NCBI GenBank assembly: GCA_016234555.1
Contig: JACRBJ010000032.1
Location: forward strand, 310,001-374,000
Direction: 5' to 3'
DNA from: Chloroflexota bacterium
Lineage (GTDB): Bacteria; Chloroflexota; Anaerolineae; Anaerolineales; Villigracilaceae
DNA: 64,000 nucleotides
A program made the translations under genes and the position numbers. Every line of letters starts with the position of its first letter. The first letter of the stretch is position 1. This document shows, one piece after another, positions 23,346-30,709 of this stretch. Below the pieces are notes generated by a model. It had not been told where the DNA came from, made no database searches, and was given only the letters and a program-made list of their open reading frames with translations.

Positions 23346-24116
23346 CTATTGCACGCTGACCGCCCAAGCGCCCCACGGGTCACGATAAAGTTGAGCGTTG
23401 ACGCCAAAGACGGCGTGGAGATTTTCAGGAGTCAAAACTTCTTCGGGCGTTCCCACGCTGACCTGCTTGCCACCGCTAAGCAAGACCAACTGGTCGCAAT
23501 ATCTAACTGCCAGATTTAGATCGTGGATTGCCATGACCACGGAGAGACCTTTTTCGTGAACCAGACTGCGGACAAGGTCAAGCACTTGAATTTGATGGTG
23601 GATGTCGAGGCTGGAAGTGGGTTCATCCAAAAGCAGCGCTTCGGGTTCCTGCGCCAGCACGCGGGCAATCAAAACGCGCTGGAATTCCCCGCCCGATAAT
23701 TTGTTGACGGGGCGATGCTTGAGATCAAGCAAGTCGGCGCGGGCGAGGGCCTGCTCGACAATCTTCATATCGTCTGCGGTGAAGGGCATCAGCCAGCCGC
23801 GATGCGGGGCGCGCCCCAGGCGGACGACTTCGGAGACGGTCAGGGGCCAGGCAGCATTTTCCTGTTGCGGAACCCAGCCTATTTGGCGGGCACGCAGTCG
23901 CTTATCCAGTCGGGATGCGGATTTGCCCTGCACAAGCGCAGTCCCGGCACGAGGTTCGATCAAGCCAGCCAACGCACGCAGGATGGTGGTCTTGCCAGAG
24001 CCGTTGGGACCGACCAACCCGACGATGGTTTGCGGCGGGATGGACAGGTTGAAATCCTGAACCACGTTATGACCGTTATAGCTAAGGGAAAGAGAATTGG
24101 CAGAAAGTAACATCAT
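23346..24116 (-). CDS. btuD: Corrinoid ABC transporter, ATP-binding protein
   Basis: A 256-residue ABC ATPase of the FecE/BtuD type: Walker A GPNGSGKTT, Q-loop QIGWVPQQENAAWPL, signature LSGGEFQRVLIARVL, Walker B ALLLDEPTSSLD and an H-loop AIHDLNLA. It powers import of a corrinoid through BtuC. Its ATG overlaps the btuC stop by four bases. The B12-operon context, not sequence alone, separates it from iron-siderophore homologues. Confidence 0.9.
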   Translation of the reverse strand: MMLLSANSLSLSYNGHNVVQDFNLSIPPQTIVGLVGPNGSGKTTILRALAGLIEPRAGTALVQGKSASRLDKRLRARQIGWVPQQENAAWPLTVSEVVRLGRAPHRGWLMPFTADDMKIVEQALARADLLDLKHRPVNKLSGGEFQRVLIARVLAQEPEALLLDEPTSSLDIHHQIQVLDLVRSLVHEKGLSVVMAIHDLNLAVRYCDQLVLLSGGKQVSVGTPEEVLTPENLHAVFGVNAQLYRDPWGAWAVSVQ

Positions 24117-25093
24117 AACTCCTGTCGTCCGTTGCGGAGCAGATACAAAAAGAAGGGTCCACCGAGCAGGGCGGTGAAGACGCCCACCGGCAATTCGAGC
24201 GGAGCGGCAATCGTCCGCGCCGCGTCGTCAGCGACCAAAAGCAAAATACTTCCAAGCAGCATCGAGGCGGGGATGACAACCGCATGCGATGCGCCGACCA
24301 ATTTCCGTGCCACATGCGGGGCGACCAGGCCAACGAAGCCGATGATTCCGCTGGCAGAGACCGCCGCCGCCGTGGACAGGCTCGCGCCGATGACGATCAG
24401 CAAACGGGCGCGACGCAGGTCGAGACCCAATGCTTCGGCGCTGGATTCGCCCGCAGACAAAGCATCCAACGCGCGGGACATGGGCAGGATGATGGCAATT
24501 CCCAAAAAGGCGGCAACGCTCGATTGGGCCAGGTGTGACCAACTACGCCCGGCGAATCCGCCCATCAGCCAGGCAAAAACCTCATGAAGCACCTGGTCAC
24601 TCATAATCAAAAGCAGCGAGACGATTGCCGAGAGCATGGTGCTCATTGCGGCTCCCGCCAAAAGCAGGGAGACCACCGAGCCGAAATTGCTGGCTTCGGC
24701 AATCGCATAAACGATCATCACTGCCGCCAACGCGCCGAGAAATCCCGCAATGCCGATGGGGATGGCGCGGTTGAAGACCACGGCTAAGGTTGCGCCAAGC
24801 GCCGCCCCGCCCGACGCGCCGACGATGTACGGGTCAGCCAGCGGGTTGCGAAAAAGTCCCTGAAACGCCGACCCAGCCGAGGCGAGGGCGGAGCCGCACA
24901 GGATGACCAGCAAAACGCGGGCGACTCGGAAATCCCAAAGAATGGTGGCGTCTGATTCCTTCACGGGATTCCCGCTGAGGGCTGCCAGCGTTTCAGACGG
25001 GCTGATGCTCACCGCGCCCATGCCCAGGCTAAGCAGGCTGAGGGTGAGGAGCAGGGCGGTCAAGCAGATGAAGATCCAGGCGGTGCGGGTCAT
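24113..25093 (-). CDS. btuC: Corrinoid ABC transporter, permease (FecCD family)
   Basis: A 326-residue polytopic permease with about ten helices. GSALASAGSAFQGLFRNPLADPYIVGASGGAALGA is the family signature, and FVGLVAPHVARKLVGASH contains the coupling-helix region that contacts the ATPase. ALGLDLRRARLL is also conserved. It forms the membrane channel for corrinoid uptake with BtuD and BtuF. Confidence 0.9.
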   Translation of the reverse strand: MTRTAWIFICLTALLLTLSLLSLGMGAVSISPSETLAALSGNPVKESDATILWDFRVARVLLVILCGSALASAGSAFQGLFRNPLADPYIVGASGGAALGATLAVVFNRAIPIGIAGFLGALAAVMIVYAIAEASNFGSVVSLLLAGAAMSTMLSAIVSLLLIMSDQVLHEVFAWLMGGFAGRSWSHLAQSSVAAFLGIAIILPMSRALDALSAGESSAEALGLDLRRARLLIVIGASLSTAAAVSASGIIGFVGLVAPHVARKLVGASHAVVIPASMLLGSILLLVADDAARTIAAPLELPVGVFTALLGGPFFLYLLRNGRQEL

Positions 25094-25107
25094 GAATAAT
25101 CTTTATC

Positions 25108-25140
25108 AGACCTGACAGGTTTCCAAAACCTGTCAGGTCT
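25108..25140. repeat. AGACCTGACAGGTTT hairpin between btuF and btuC
   Basis: AGACCTGACAGGTTT at 25108-25122 and its exact reverse complement at 25126-25140 leave a three-base loop. The same 15-base arms recur at 26148-26210, on the other side of btuF. Confidence 0.85.
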
Positions 25141-25144
25141 TTTC

Positions 25145-26125
25145 TTATTTGAACAAATCCGGGTGCAGGATTTTTGCGAAATCTTCCAGCGCAATGACGA
25201 TGCGCGGGCTGGAATGGGAAACGATGTTGGCGTCCACGATGTAGATGGCTTCGTTCTTGACGGCGCTCAGGTTTCCCCAGCCTTCGCGCGAGCCGATGAC
25301 CTCAGCGGTCATCTGGTCGCCATGGCTGCTGGGACCGATGATGAACTGCGGATCAACCTCCACAATCTGCTCGACGCTGACGGTGGGATACTCGTCGGGC
25401 AGGTCGGCGAAGATGTTGACTCCGCCAGCGAGATCGATTAACTCGCCGACGACGGTCCTGCCATTGGCTGACATCAGCGGTTCGTGCCAGACTTCGTAGA
25501 AAACGGTGGGACGCTGGTCGGCGGGGACTGTGGATACCGTTTTGGTGACGGCGTCGATCCGCGCCTGCATTTCATCGGCGGCGGCTTTGGCTTCATCCTC
25601 ATGACCCGTGATTTTGCCGATCAACCCAAGCGAGTCCTTGATCTCTGCCAGGTTTGCGGGCTGGCTGACGAAAGCCTTGATGCCCGCCTCCTGCAAGGCT
25701 TTGATAACCTCCGCCTGATAGACGGAGCCGCCGATCACCAGATCGGGTTCGAGCGAGATGATGGTTTCGAGGCTGATGGATTCCGCCGAGAAGCCGCCGA
25801 TGCTCGGCAGGTCTTTCACTTCTTCGGGATAGTCGCAATAATCTGTGCGCCCGACCACCTGTCCGCCCGCGCCGACGGCAAACAGGATTTCAGTGATGGA
25901 CGGAGCCAGCGAAACGATGCGCTGGGGTGTTTCGGTCAAAACAACTTCGTTGCCGAGGGCATCGGTGAATTTGATTTCTTCGGCGGTGGGTGCTTCGGTC
26001 TCCTGTGGGGATGATATGGCAGGAACCTCCGTCGCAACGGGAGCGGACGTCGGGGTCGCGGTGGAGGCGCAGCCTGCGATGAGCAGGGCGAGTAGTAAGG
26101 TCAAAATAAGGGGTTTGCGAAACAT
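25145..26125 (-). CDS. btuF: Corrinoid-binding lipoprotein of the ABC transporter
   Basis: A 326-residue substrate-binding protein. The signal peptide LILTLLLALLIAGC ends in a lipobox with Cys19, then a Thr/Pro-rich linker and a BtuF-like fold: RIVSLAPSITEILFAVGAGGQVVGRTDYCDYPEEV, then PSIGGFSAESISLETIISLEPDLVI. It captures corrinoids outside the cell and delivers them to BtuCD. It is the first gene behind the cobalamin riboswitch and is bracketed by two copies of the same hairpin. Confidence 0.92.
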   Translation of the reverse strand: MFRKPLILTLLLALLIAGCASTATPTSAPVATEVPAISSPQETEAPTAEEIKFTDALGNEVVLTETPQRIVSLAPSITEILFAVGAGGQVVGRTDYCDYPEEVKDLPSIGGFSAESISLETIISLEPDLVIGGSVYQAEVIKALQEAGIKAFVSQPANLAEIKDSLGLIGKITGHEDEAKAAADEMQARIDAVTKTVSTVPADQRPTVFYEVWHEPLMSANGRTVVGELIDLAGGVNIFADLPDEYPTVSVEQIVEVDPQFIIGPSSHGDQMTAEVIGSREGWGNLSAVKNEAIYIVDANIVSHSSPRIVIALEDFAKILHPDLFK

Positions 26126-26147
26126 GGTCTTCTCCAGATTTTGGGGT

Positions 26148-26210
26148 AGACCTGACAGGTTTCGAAGTTGACCGGGGTCAAGGAGTTCCTATTGGAAACC
26201 TGTCAGGTCT
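26148..26210. repeat. AGACCTGACAGGTTT inverted repeat between riboswitch and btuF
   Basis: AGACCTGACAGGTTT at 26148-26162 and its reverse complement at 26196-26210 enclose 33 bases. It is the second copy of the hairpin at 25108-25140 and lies in the 5' leader of btuF. Confidence 0.8.
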
Positions 26211-26227
26211 TTTTTTTACGAGAATCA

Positions 26228-26512
26228 AAATCCCCAGCCGATGACTGGGGAGGTTTTGGAGAGGCAATCCGTTCAAGCCGTCCTCCACCTCCTTTCCACG
26301 AGAGTGTGTTGGGACCGACCGGAGCGGGCGACCTGACTTGGGTTAGTCTGATGGTTTGCAGTCTTATAGTCTCATAGTGGATGTTTTCCAGACTATCAGA
26401 CTATTTGACCAGCAGACTATTTGACTACCCTCACAGTTGCGGGACAGCGCCGGAATTACACCGGCTTCGCCGCTTTTGGCCGTATTTAGTTATGAAGGTA
26501 TTGTATGCGCCG
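26228..26512 (-). promoter_or_regulatory. Cobalamin riboswitch
   Basis: Read on the minus strand, 26485-26431 gives GCCGGTGTAATTCCGGCGC followed by TGTCCCGCAACTGTGA, the conserved core of cobalamin riboswitches. Further on comes AAGTCAGG..CGCCCGC (26343-26324), a B12-box-like block, then TCGTGGAAAGGAGGTGGAGG. A hairpin CCCCAG/CTGGGG with a U-rich tail (26252-26228) is a candidate expression platform. A repeat-rich arm of about 90 bases (26341-26430) is inserted between core and B12 box. It should repress the whole btuFCD-cob operon when adenosylcobalamin is abundant. Confidence 0.88.
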
Positions 26513-26551
26513 CAGGAGGGAGAGTCAAGTGATATATTTCCGTGATTTTGG

Positions 26552-27868
26552 TTAGGGCGCGAAGACCTTACGCACAATCCTTTGGAGGAAGGCACGGTTT
26601 GACAAGATGTGAAACGGATAGAGTAAATACCAGTAGGCAAATCCACCCAGGCCGCGCGGGGCGAAGAAAACGGTTTGGGTTAAGTAGGTTGAATCGTCAT
26701 TCCGACTTAGGCGCCATTTCAACCAGAGGTCGCCGGGAGTTTTTCGTTGTGAACGCAGGAGCAGCAGGTGATTCGGTTCGGTTGTGTCTACGGCGTACTT
26801 TTCTCTTTCGAGTTCCGCGGCCAATTGGGTAATGGCATTAAATATAATTTTAGGTTCGGCCGATATTTTTATTTTGCGATGGTCAATGAAGAAGCCTTCA
26901 TGCTTGAGGGACTTTACGTAACCTTCGCCATCGTCCCAGACACGCTCGATCTTAAGCGGATGCAAATGAGTCATTGCCTCCCTTGTGGCTGATTCAAAGT
27001 CCATAAGGTTCACTTCGGGATAGGTTTCGTGCGCGTTCCTATGTGTGACGATGCTGTCGTGGGATAAGCCTCTGACTAACGCACGCGCAATGCGACGCGG
27101 CACGGGAGTCATCAACCCTATGCCAAGCGCCATGAACCAGACGGGAACATACGGCAGTAAAAAGAAACTGCGCTTATGTCCGCGTACACGCGCATAGCGA
27201 CTCATGACTTCCTGATAGGTGATGATCTCCGGTCCGCCGATCTCAAGGACAGTGCTGCCGTCCCATTTTTCAAGCGCCGCCAGTAGATAGTCCATGATGT
27301 TCTGGATCGCAATGGGCTGGGACCTGTTTTTCATCCACAAGGGGATGGGGATGATGGGGAAAAATTCCGTCGTAAAACGAATCATCTCAAAGGAGATGCT
27401 GCCGGAGCCGGCAATGATGCTCGCGCGAAATTCCGTGACGGGAATCTTGCCTTGACTTAAAGCTGCACCCGTTTCGATGCGTGAGAGCAGGTGGGGCGAG
27501 ATGGGCTGGTTATCGTCCGCGAGGCCGCCGAGGTAAATGATATGTCCTACGCCCGCCTCTTCCGCCGCAAGCACGAAATTCTGCGCAGCCTGTATTTCGA
27601 GTTTGGTGTATCCACGTCCCAAAGACATGTTGTGGACAAGGTAATACGCCGTGTGCACATCCTTGAGCGCAGGCGCGAGGGAGGCAGGCTCCATCATGTC
27701 GCCGTGGACAATGTCTATCTGGCTGGACCAGCTTCGGGCGCGGAGTCGCTGCGGATTCCTCGCCAGCGCGCGGACCGTATAGCCGCGATCCAATAACTGC
27801 GGGATGAGCCTACTGGCGATATACCCGGTTGCACCGGTTACGAGGATGAGTTTTTGGGGAATTGTCAC
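26552..27868 (-). CDS. NAD(P)H-binding atypical SDR with short C-terminal domain
   Basis: A 438-residue protein. LVTGATGYIASRLIPQLLDRGYTVRALARNPQRL is a Rossmann dinucleotide-binding start (TGATGYI at 11-17). Residues ~70-300 follow the atypical SDR/NmrA-like pattern, and the C-terminal 120 residues resemble a shortened SRPBCC/DUF2867-type domain (AYWYLLYPFHILSNRAFLQRIV). The start is GTG 27868 with AAGG nine bases before it. It is a paralogue of the next gene upstream (13 bases away), about 70 residues shorter mainly in the C-terminal half. Reaction unknown. Confidence 0.75.
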   Translation of the reverse strand: MTIPQKLILVTGATGYIASRLIPQLLDRGYTVRALARNPQRLRARSWSSQIDIVHGDMMEPASLAPALKDVHTAYYLVHNMSLGRGYTKLEIQAAQNFVLAAEEAGVGHIIYLGGLADDNQPISPHLLSRIETGAALSQGKIPVTEFRASIIAGSGSISFEMIRFTTEFFPIIPIPLWMKNRSQPIAIQNIMDYLLAALEKWDGSTVLEIGGPEIITYQEVMSRYARVRGHKRSFFLLPYVPVWFMALGIGLMTPVPRRIARALVRGLSHDSIVTHRNAHETYPEVNLMDFESATREAMTHLHPLKIERVWDDGEGYVKSLKHEGFFIDHRKIKISAEPKIIFNAITQLAAELEREKYAVDTTEPNHLLLLRSQRKTPGDLWLKWRLSRNDDSTYLTQTVFFAPRGLGGFAYWYLLYPFHILSNRAFLQRIVRKVFAP

Positions 27869-27881
27869 AATACCTTTTCAA

Positions 27882-29369
27882 CTAATAAGAACGAGCAAGG
27901 ATGCGGGCGCGGGAGGCCAGTCCGCGGGTGAGGCCGGAAAAGATAAATTTATGAAAGGGCCACATGGCGTACCAATATAAAAATCCGCTGATGCCGTGCG
28001 GGGCGAAGTAGGCGGTGGCGGAGAGTAATGTTTTGTCACTCGAAGAGTGCGATGCGCCTGACGCGTGCGGTGTGGATTCAAATTCGAGCCAGGCTTTGCC
28101 GGGGACCTTCATCTCGGCGCGCAGGAGCATCCGCCTGTTTTTTTCAATGGCTTCGACACGCCAGAAATCAAGCGCTTCGCCGACATGGATTTCGTCGGGA
28201 TGCCGCCGCCCGCGCCGCAGCCCCACGCCACCAATGACTTTATCCATCCAGCCGCGCAGCGCCCAGGCCCAATCCATGTAGAGCCAGCCGCGTGCGCCGC
28301 CGATGCCGCTGTAGGCACGGAAGACAGGCTCAGGTTTTATATCCAGCAGCATTTGCATGCGCTCGATGTACATGCCGTCACTGACGATAAATTGATACGG
28401 CTTGAAATCGCCCATGGCGGTGACAAGCGCGTCAGACCAGCTTGTTTCGACGTTGTCGCGTTGAATGCGCCCGAGCGCCAGATGCGTGGCGGTTTGGAAG
28501 TCGATCGGTTTGATGTGTGGGAATATTTTTTTCGCCGAGTCATCGCGGACGATAAGGTCAAAGTGCAAACCCTCGATCAGCGGCGCCACCACGCGCCAGT
28601 GAATGGGTGTCACCAGATGCACCCAATAAGCCGAAAGCCGTGGCGCATAGACCGGGGCGGGAATCAACCACCGTTTCAAGTCACGTTCTTTTGCGTATTC
28701 CAAAAGCATGTCGGCGTAGGTCAGGCGTGTGGCACCGCCAATTTCGATCACACGCCCGATGCTGTCCGGAGTCTTGAGAGCATTCACCAGATAGGAAAGT
28801 ACGTCGCGGATGGCAATCGGCTGCGCCTGCGAGTAATACCAGGCCGGGCAGATCATGATTGGTTCACGCTCGGTGAGGTAGCGGATCATTTCAAACAGCA
28901 CCGAGCCGGAGCCGACAATCATGCCGGCGCGAAACTCGGTGACAGGGACTTTGCCGTAACGCAGCAGGTATCCCGTTTCATGACGCGCGCGCAGATAAGG
29001 CGAGAGATTCGCAGTCGGGTCAACCAGTTCGCCGAGGTAGATGATGCGTTCGAGGTCTGCATCCTCGGCAGCCTGGGTGAAATTACGCGCCACTTGCAGA
29101 TCACGTTCCGCGTTGACCTTTCCACCCTGCATCCCGTGGATTAAATAATATGCAACCGATACACCCCCCATGGCTTCGAGGAGTTCCTCGGGCGAGAGCG
29201 CATCCCCTTTGACCACTTCCACTTTATGCAGCCAGGCACGTCCCTGCAAACGCGAAGGGTCGCGCACGAGACAGCGCACGCGGTAGCCTGCTTCCAAAAG
29301 TTTCGGCACCAGCCGCCCGCCGATGTATCCCGTTGCGCCGGTGACGAGGATGAGTTTGGGTTGTGTCAT
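27882..29369 (-). CDS. NAD(P)H-binding atypical SDR with DUF2867-type C-terminal domain
   Basis: About 495 residues. The Rossmann motif VTGATGYIGGRLVPKLLEAGYRVRCLVRD lies at 9-37; the C-terminal part (from about 320) is the DUF2867/SRPBCC-like domain ending in FLYWYAMWPFHKFIFSGL. This two-domain architecture is common in actinobacterial and Chloroflexota proteins of unknown reaction. ATG 29369 (MTQPKLILV) is chosen because the earlier in-frame ATG at 29414 lies upstream of a TATAAT box (29379-29384). A decayed fragment of a related gene is at 13150-13292. Confidence 0.78.
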   Translation of the reverse strand: MTQPKLILVTGATGYIGGRLVPKLLEAGYRVRCLVRDPSRLQGRAWLHKVEVVKGDALSPEELLEAMGGVSVAYYLIHGMQGGKVNAERDLQVARNFTQAAEDADLERIIYLGELVDPTANLSPYLRARHETGYLLRYGKVPVTEFRAGMIVGSGSVLFEMIRYLTEREPIMICPAWYYSQAQPIAIRDVLSYLVNALKTPDSIGRVIEIGGATRLTYADMLLEYAKERDLKRWLIPAPVYAPRLSAYWVHLVTPIHWRVVAPLIEGLHFDLIVRDDSAKKIFPHIKPIDFQTATHLALGRIQRDNVETSWSDALVTAMGDFKPYQFIVSDGMYIERMQMLLDIKPEPVFRAYSGIGGARGWLYMDWAWALRGWMDKVIGGVGLRRGRRHPDEIHVGEALDFWRVEAIEKNRRMLLRAEMKVPGKAWLEFESTPHASGASHSSSDKTLLSATAYFAPHGISGFLYWYAMWPFHKFIFSGLTRGLASRARILARSY

Positions 29370-29378
29370 GATGAGGTG

Positions 29379-29384
29379 ATTATA
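29379..29384 (-). promoter_or_regulatory. -10 box of the 27882-29369 gene
   Basis: TATAAT on the minus strand ends nine bases before the ATG at 29369. Any leader would be only a few bases long, and no ribosome-binding site is visible. Confidence 0.5.
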
Positions 29385-29420
29385 CCCATACGTTGATGTT
29401 TTCCCGTATGGCATTGAAGG

Positions 29421-29426
29421 TACAAT
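29421..29426 (+). promoter_or_regulatory. -10 box of the REP transposase gene
   Basis: TACAAT ends seven bases before the ATG at 29434, and there is no Shine-Dalgarno sequence. This suggests a leaderless transcript, divergent from the SDR gene, whose own box lies 37 bases away. A short inverted repeat CCATACG/CGTATGG (29387-29412) lies between the two boxes. Confidence 0.5.
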
Positions 29427-29433
29427 TCATGCA

Positions 29434-30021
29434 ATGGCCAAATTCGACCCGCAAAAGCACCACCGCAAATCGATTCGCATCAAGGAATACGATTACACCC
29501 AAGCGGGCGCGTATTTCGTGGCCATCGTCACCTATCAGCGCGATTGTTTATTTGGGGAAATCAAAAACGGCGAAATGCAATTAAATGATTTCGGCATCAT
29601 CGGGGACGAATGTTGGCGCGCCATTCCCGAACATTTCCCGTTTGTGGAATTGGGTGCGCATGTGGTCATGCCGAATCATGTGCACGGGGTGATTGTGATT
29701 CGTGATGATGATTCCATATCCGATGGCGTTGCGGCGCAACACGTAGGGGCGACCCATTGGGTCGCCCCTACCACAACCATCACGCGCCCCGCGGGACCAA
29801 AACGCGGTTCGTTGGGGGCGATCATTGGGGCATACAAAATGGCGGTTACACGTCGGATTCAACGTGAACGCAACACCACCGGCATCTGGCAAAGAAATTA
29901 TTACGAACATATAATTCGGAACGAGAAAGACCTGCAACGCATCACGGATTATATCGAGGCAAACCCGTTGCGGTGGGACGAAGACGACGAGAACCCAACC
30001 AGGATTCAACCACCCATGTAG
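29434..30021 (+). CDS. REP-associated tyrosine transposase (Y1/IS200-like)
   Basis: A 195-residue Y1 transposase. HVVMPNHVHGVIVI holds the HUH motif (H82, H84) that binds the metal, and the catalytic Tyr is in QRNYYEHIIRNEKDLQRI (Y156 or Y157). The closing EANPLRW motif is typical of RAYT proteins. These enzymes nick single-stranded DNA and are thought to spread REP palindromes. A 29-base GTAGGGGCG palindrome lies inside the gene and is translated as VGATHWVAPT (residues 104-113), and a second palindrome just behind supplies the TAG stop. A stand-alone gene, not inside an IS with visible ends. Confidence 0.88.
   Translation: MAKFDPQKHHRKSIRIKEYDYTQAGAYFVAIVTYQRDCLFGEIKNGEMQLNDFGIIGDECWRAIPEHFPFVELGAHVVMPNHVHGVIVIRDDDSISDGVAAQHVGATHWVAPTTTITRPAGPKRGSLGAIIGAYKMAVTRRIQRERNTTGIWQRNYYEHIIRNEKDLQRITDYIEANPLRWDEDDENPTRIQPPM
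29743..29771. repeat. GTAGGGGCGACCCA palindrome inside the transposase gene
   Basis: GTAGGGGCGACCCA at 29743-29756 and its exact reverse complement at 29758-29771 leave a one-base centre. It keeps the reading frame open. Most Y1 transposases have a short variable loop at this place, so the insertion is probably tolerated. Confidence 0.85.
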
Positions 30022-30062
30022 GGGCGGGTAGGGACGACGCAACCCGAAGGGGTCGCCCCTAC
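30018..30062. repeat. GTAGGGGCG inverted repeat at the transposase stop
   Basis: GTAGGGGCG at 30018-30026 pairs with CGCCCCTAC at 30054-30062. The TAG at 30019-30021 inside the left arm is the stop codon of the transposase. Confidence 0.8.
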
Positions 30063-30077
30063 GAAAGGCAATACACC

Positions 30078-30152
30078 ATGGCTCGTGACGCAGCATATAA
30101 ACAAGCCGAAAAGAAAATCGGACAAGTCCTGAAATCGCGTGCAACAAACCAA
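30078..30152 (+). pseudogene. First truncated start of a leucine-rich-repeat gene
   Basis: ATG 30078 begins ARDAAYKQAEKKIGQVLKSR, nearly the same as the second copy at 30331 (PKDEAYKQAEQKIQQALQSG). Similarity stops after about 24 codons, where an unrelated repeat (CCCTCCCCCGCCTACCGC) begins. Confidence 0.55.
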
Positions 30153-30290
30153 CCCCTCCCCCGCCTACCGCTCGCTGCGCTCGGGTACGATGTCCCTCAA
30201 GGGGGGAGCCAAATGCTTCCCGTCATAACTCAGAGTGGAAAGAGGTACAGAAAATGATTTGTCCAAATTTCTGTGACAAAAGCAAAAGCC

Positions 30291-30310
30291 CTTCCCCCTT
30301 TAGGGGGAAG
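30291..30310. repeat. Short palindrome CTTCCCCCT/AGGGGGAAG before the second LRR remnant
   Basis: Nine-base arms with a two-base centre lie just upstream of the ATG at 30331. The following GGAAGGGGGT could act as a ribosome-binding site. Confidence 0.55.
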
Positions 30311-30330
30311 TTGGAAGGGGGTAATTAACC

Positions 30331-30564
30331 ATGCCAAAAGACGAAGCATATAAACAAGCCGAACAAAAAATCCAACAAGCCTTGCAATCGGGCGCAACGG
30401 AACTTGACCTCCGTAGCATGAAGTTAACCGAATTGCCAGAATCAATCGGACAACTCACGCAGTTGACAAAACTGGATCTCTCCAACACCCAAGAAACCTT
30501 CTTTGAACATTTTTCCTTCTGGCTTGCCTCTCTTGGTCGCTTAGCCATTATTCACGTTGATTAG
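30331..30564 (+). pseudogene. Second truncated leucine-rich-repeat gene
   Basis: 77 codons. KDEAYKQAEQKIQQAL is followed by one full and one partial LRR unit (TELDLRSMKLTELPESIG, QLTQLTKLDLSNTQE); the sequence then leaves the LRR pattern and stops. Full-length relatives carry many LRR units and often a Roc/COR or TIR part. I read this as a 5' remnant of such a gene, possibly linked to the TIR remnant at 5457. Confidence 0.6.
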
Positions 30565-30566
30565 TC

Positions 30567-30709
30567 ACTTGAGTTTAGAGTTGGCCTTTGAAGATTCTTT
30601 TCAAGTCGTTTTTTGCCGCAAATTTCGCAGATTTTCGCTAATTTTCCTGAAAAATCCGTGCCAATTGGCGACATTCGCGGCTAAGGTTTTTTGAACTCTA
30701 AACTCAAGT
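30567..30709. mobile_element. MITE-like element with 16-base terminal inverted repeats
   Basis: ACTTGAGTTTAGAGTT at 30567-30582 and its exact reverse complement at 30694-30709 bound 143 bases with no reading frame. TAGTC at 30562-30566 is repeated at 30710-30714, as expected for a five-base target-site duplication. The insertion lies at the stop codon of the inositol monophosphatase gene. Confidence 0.7.

Noticed and set aside
28065..29144. Plus-strand frame of about 360 codons opposite the SDR gene
   Set aside because: Antisense to a Rossmann protein with intact motifs; no start signal.
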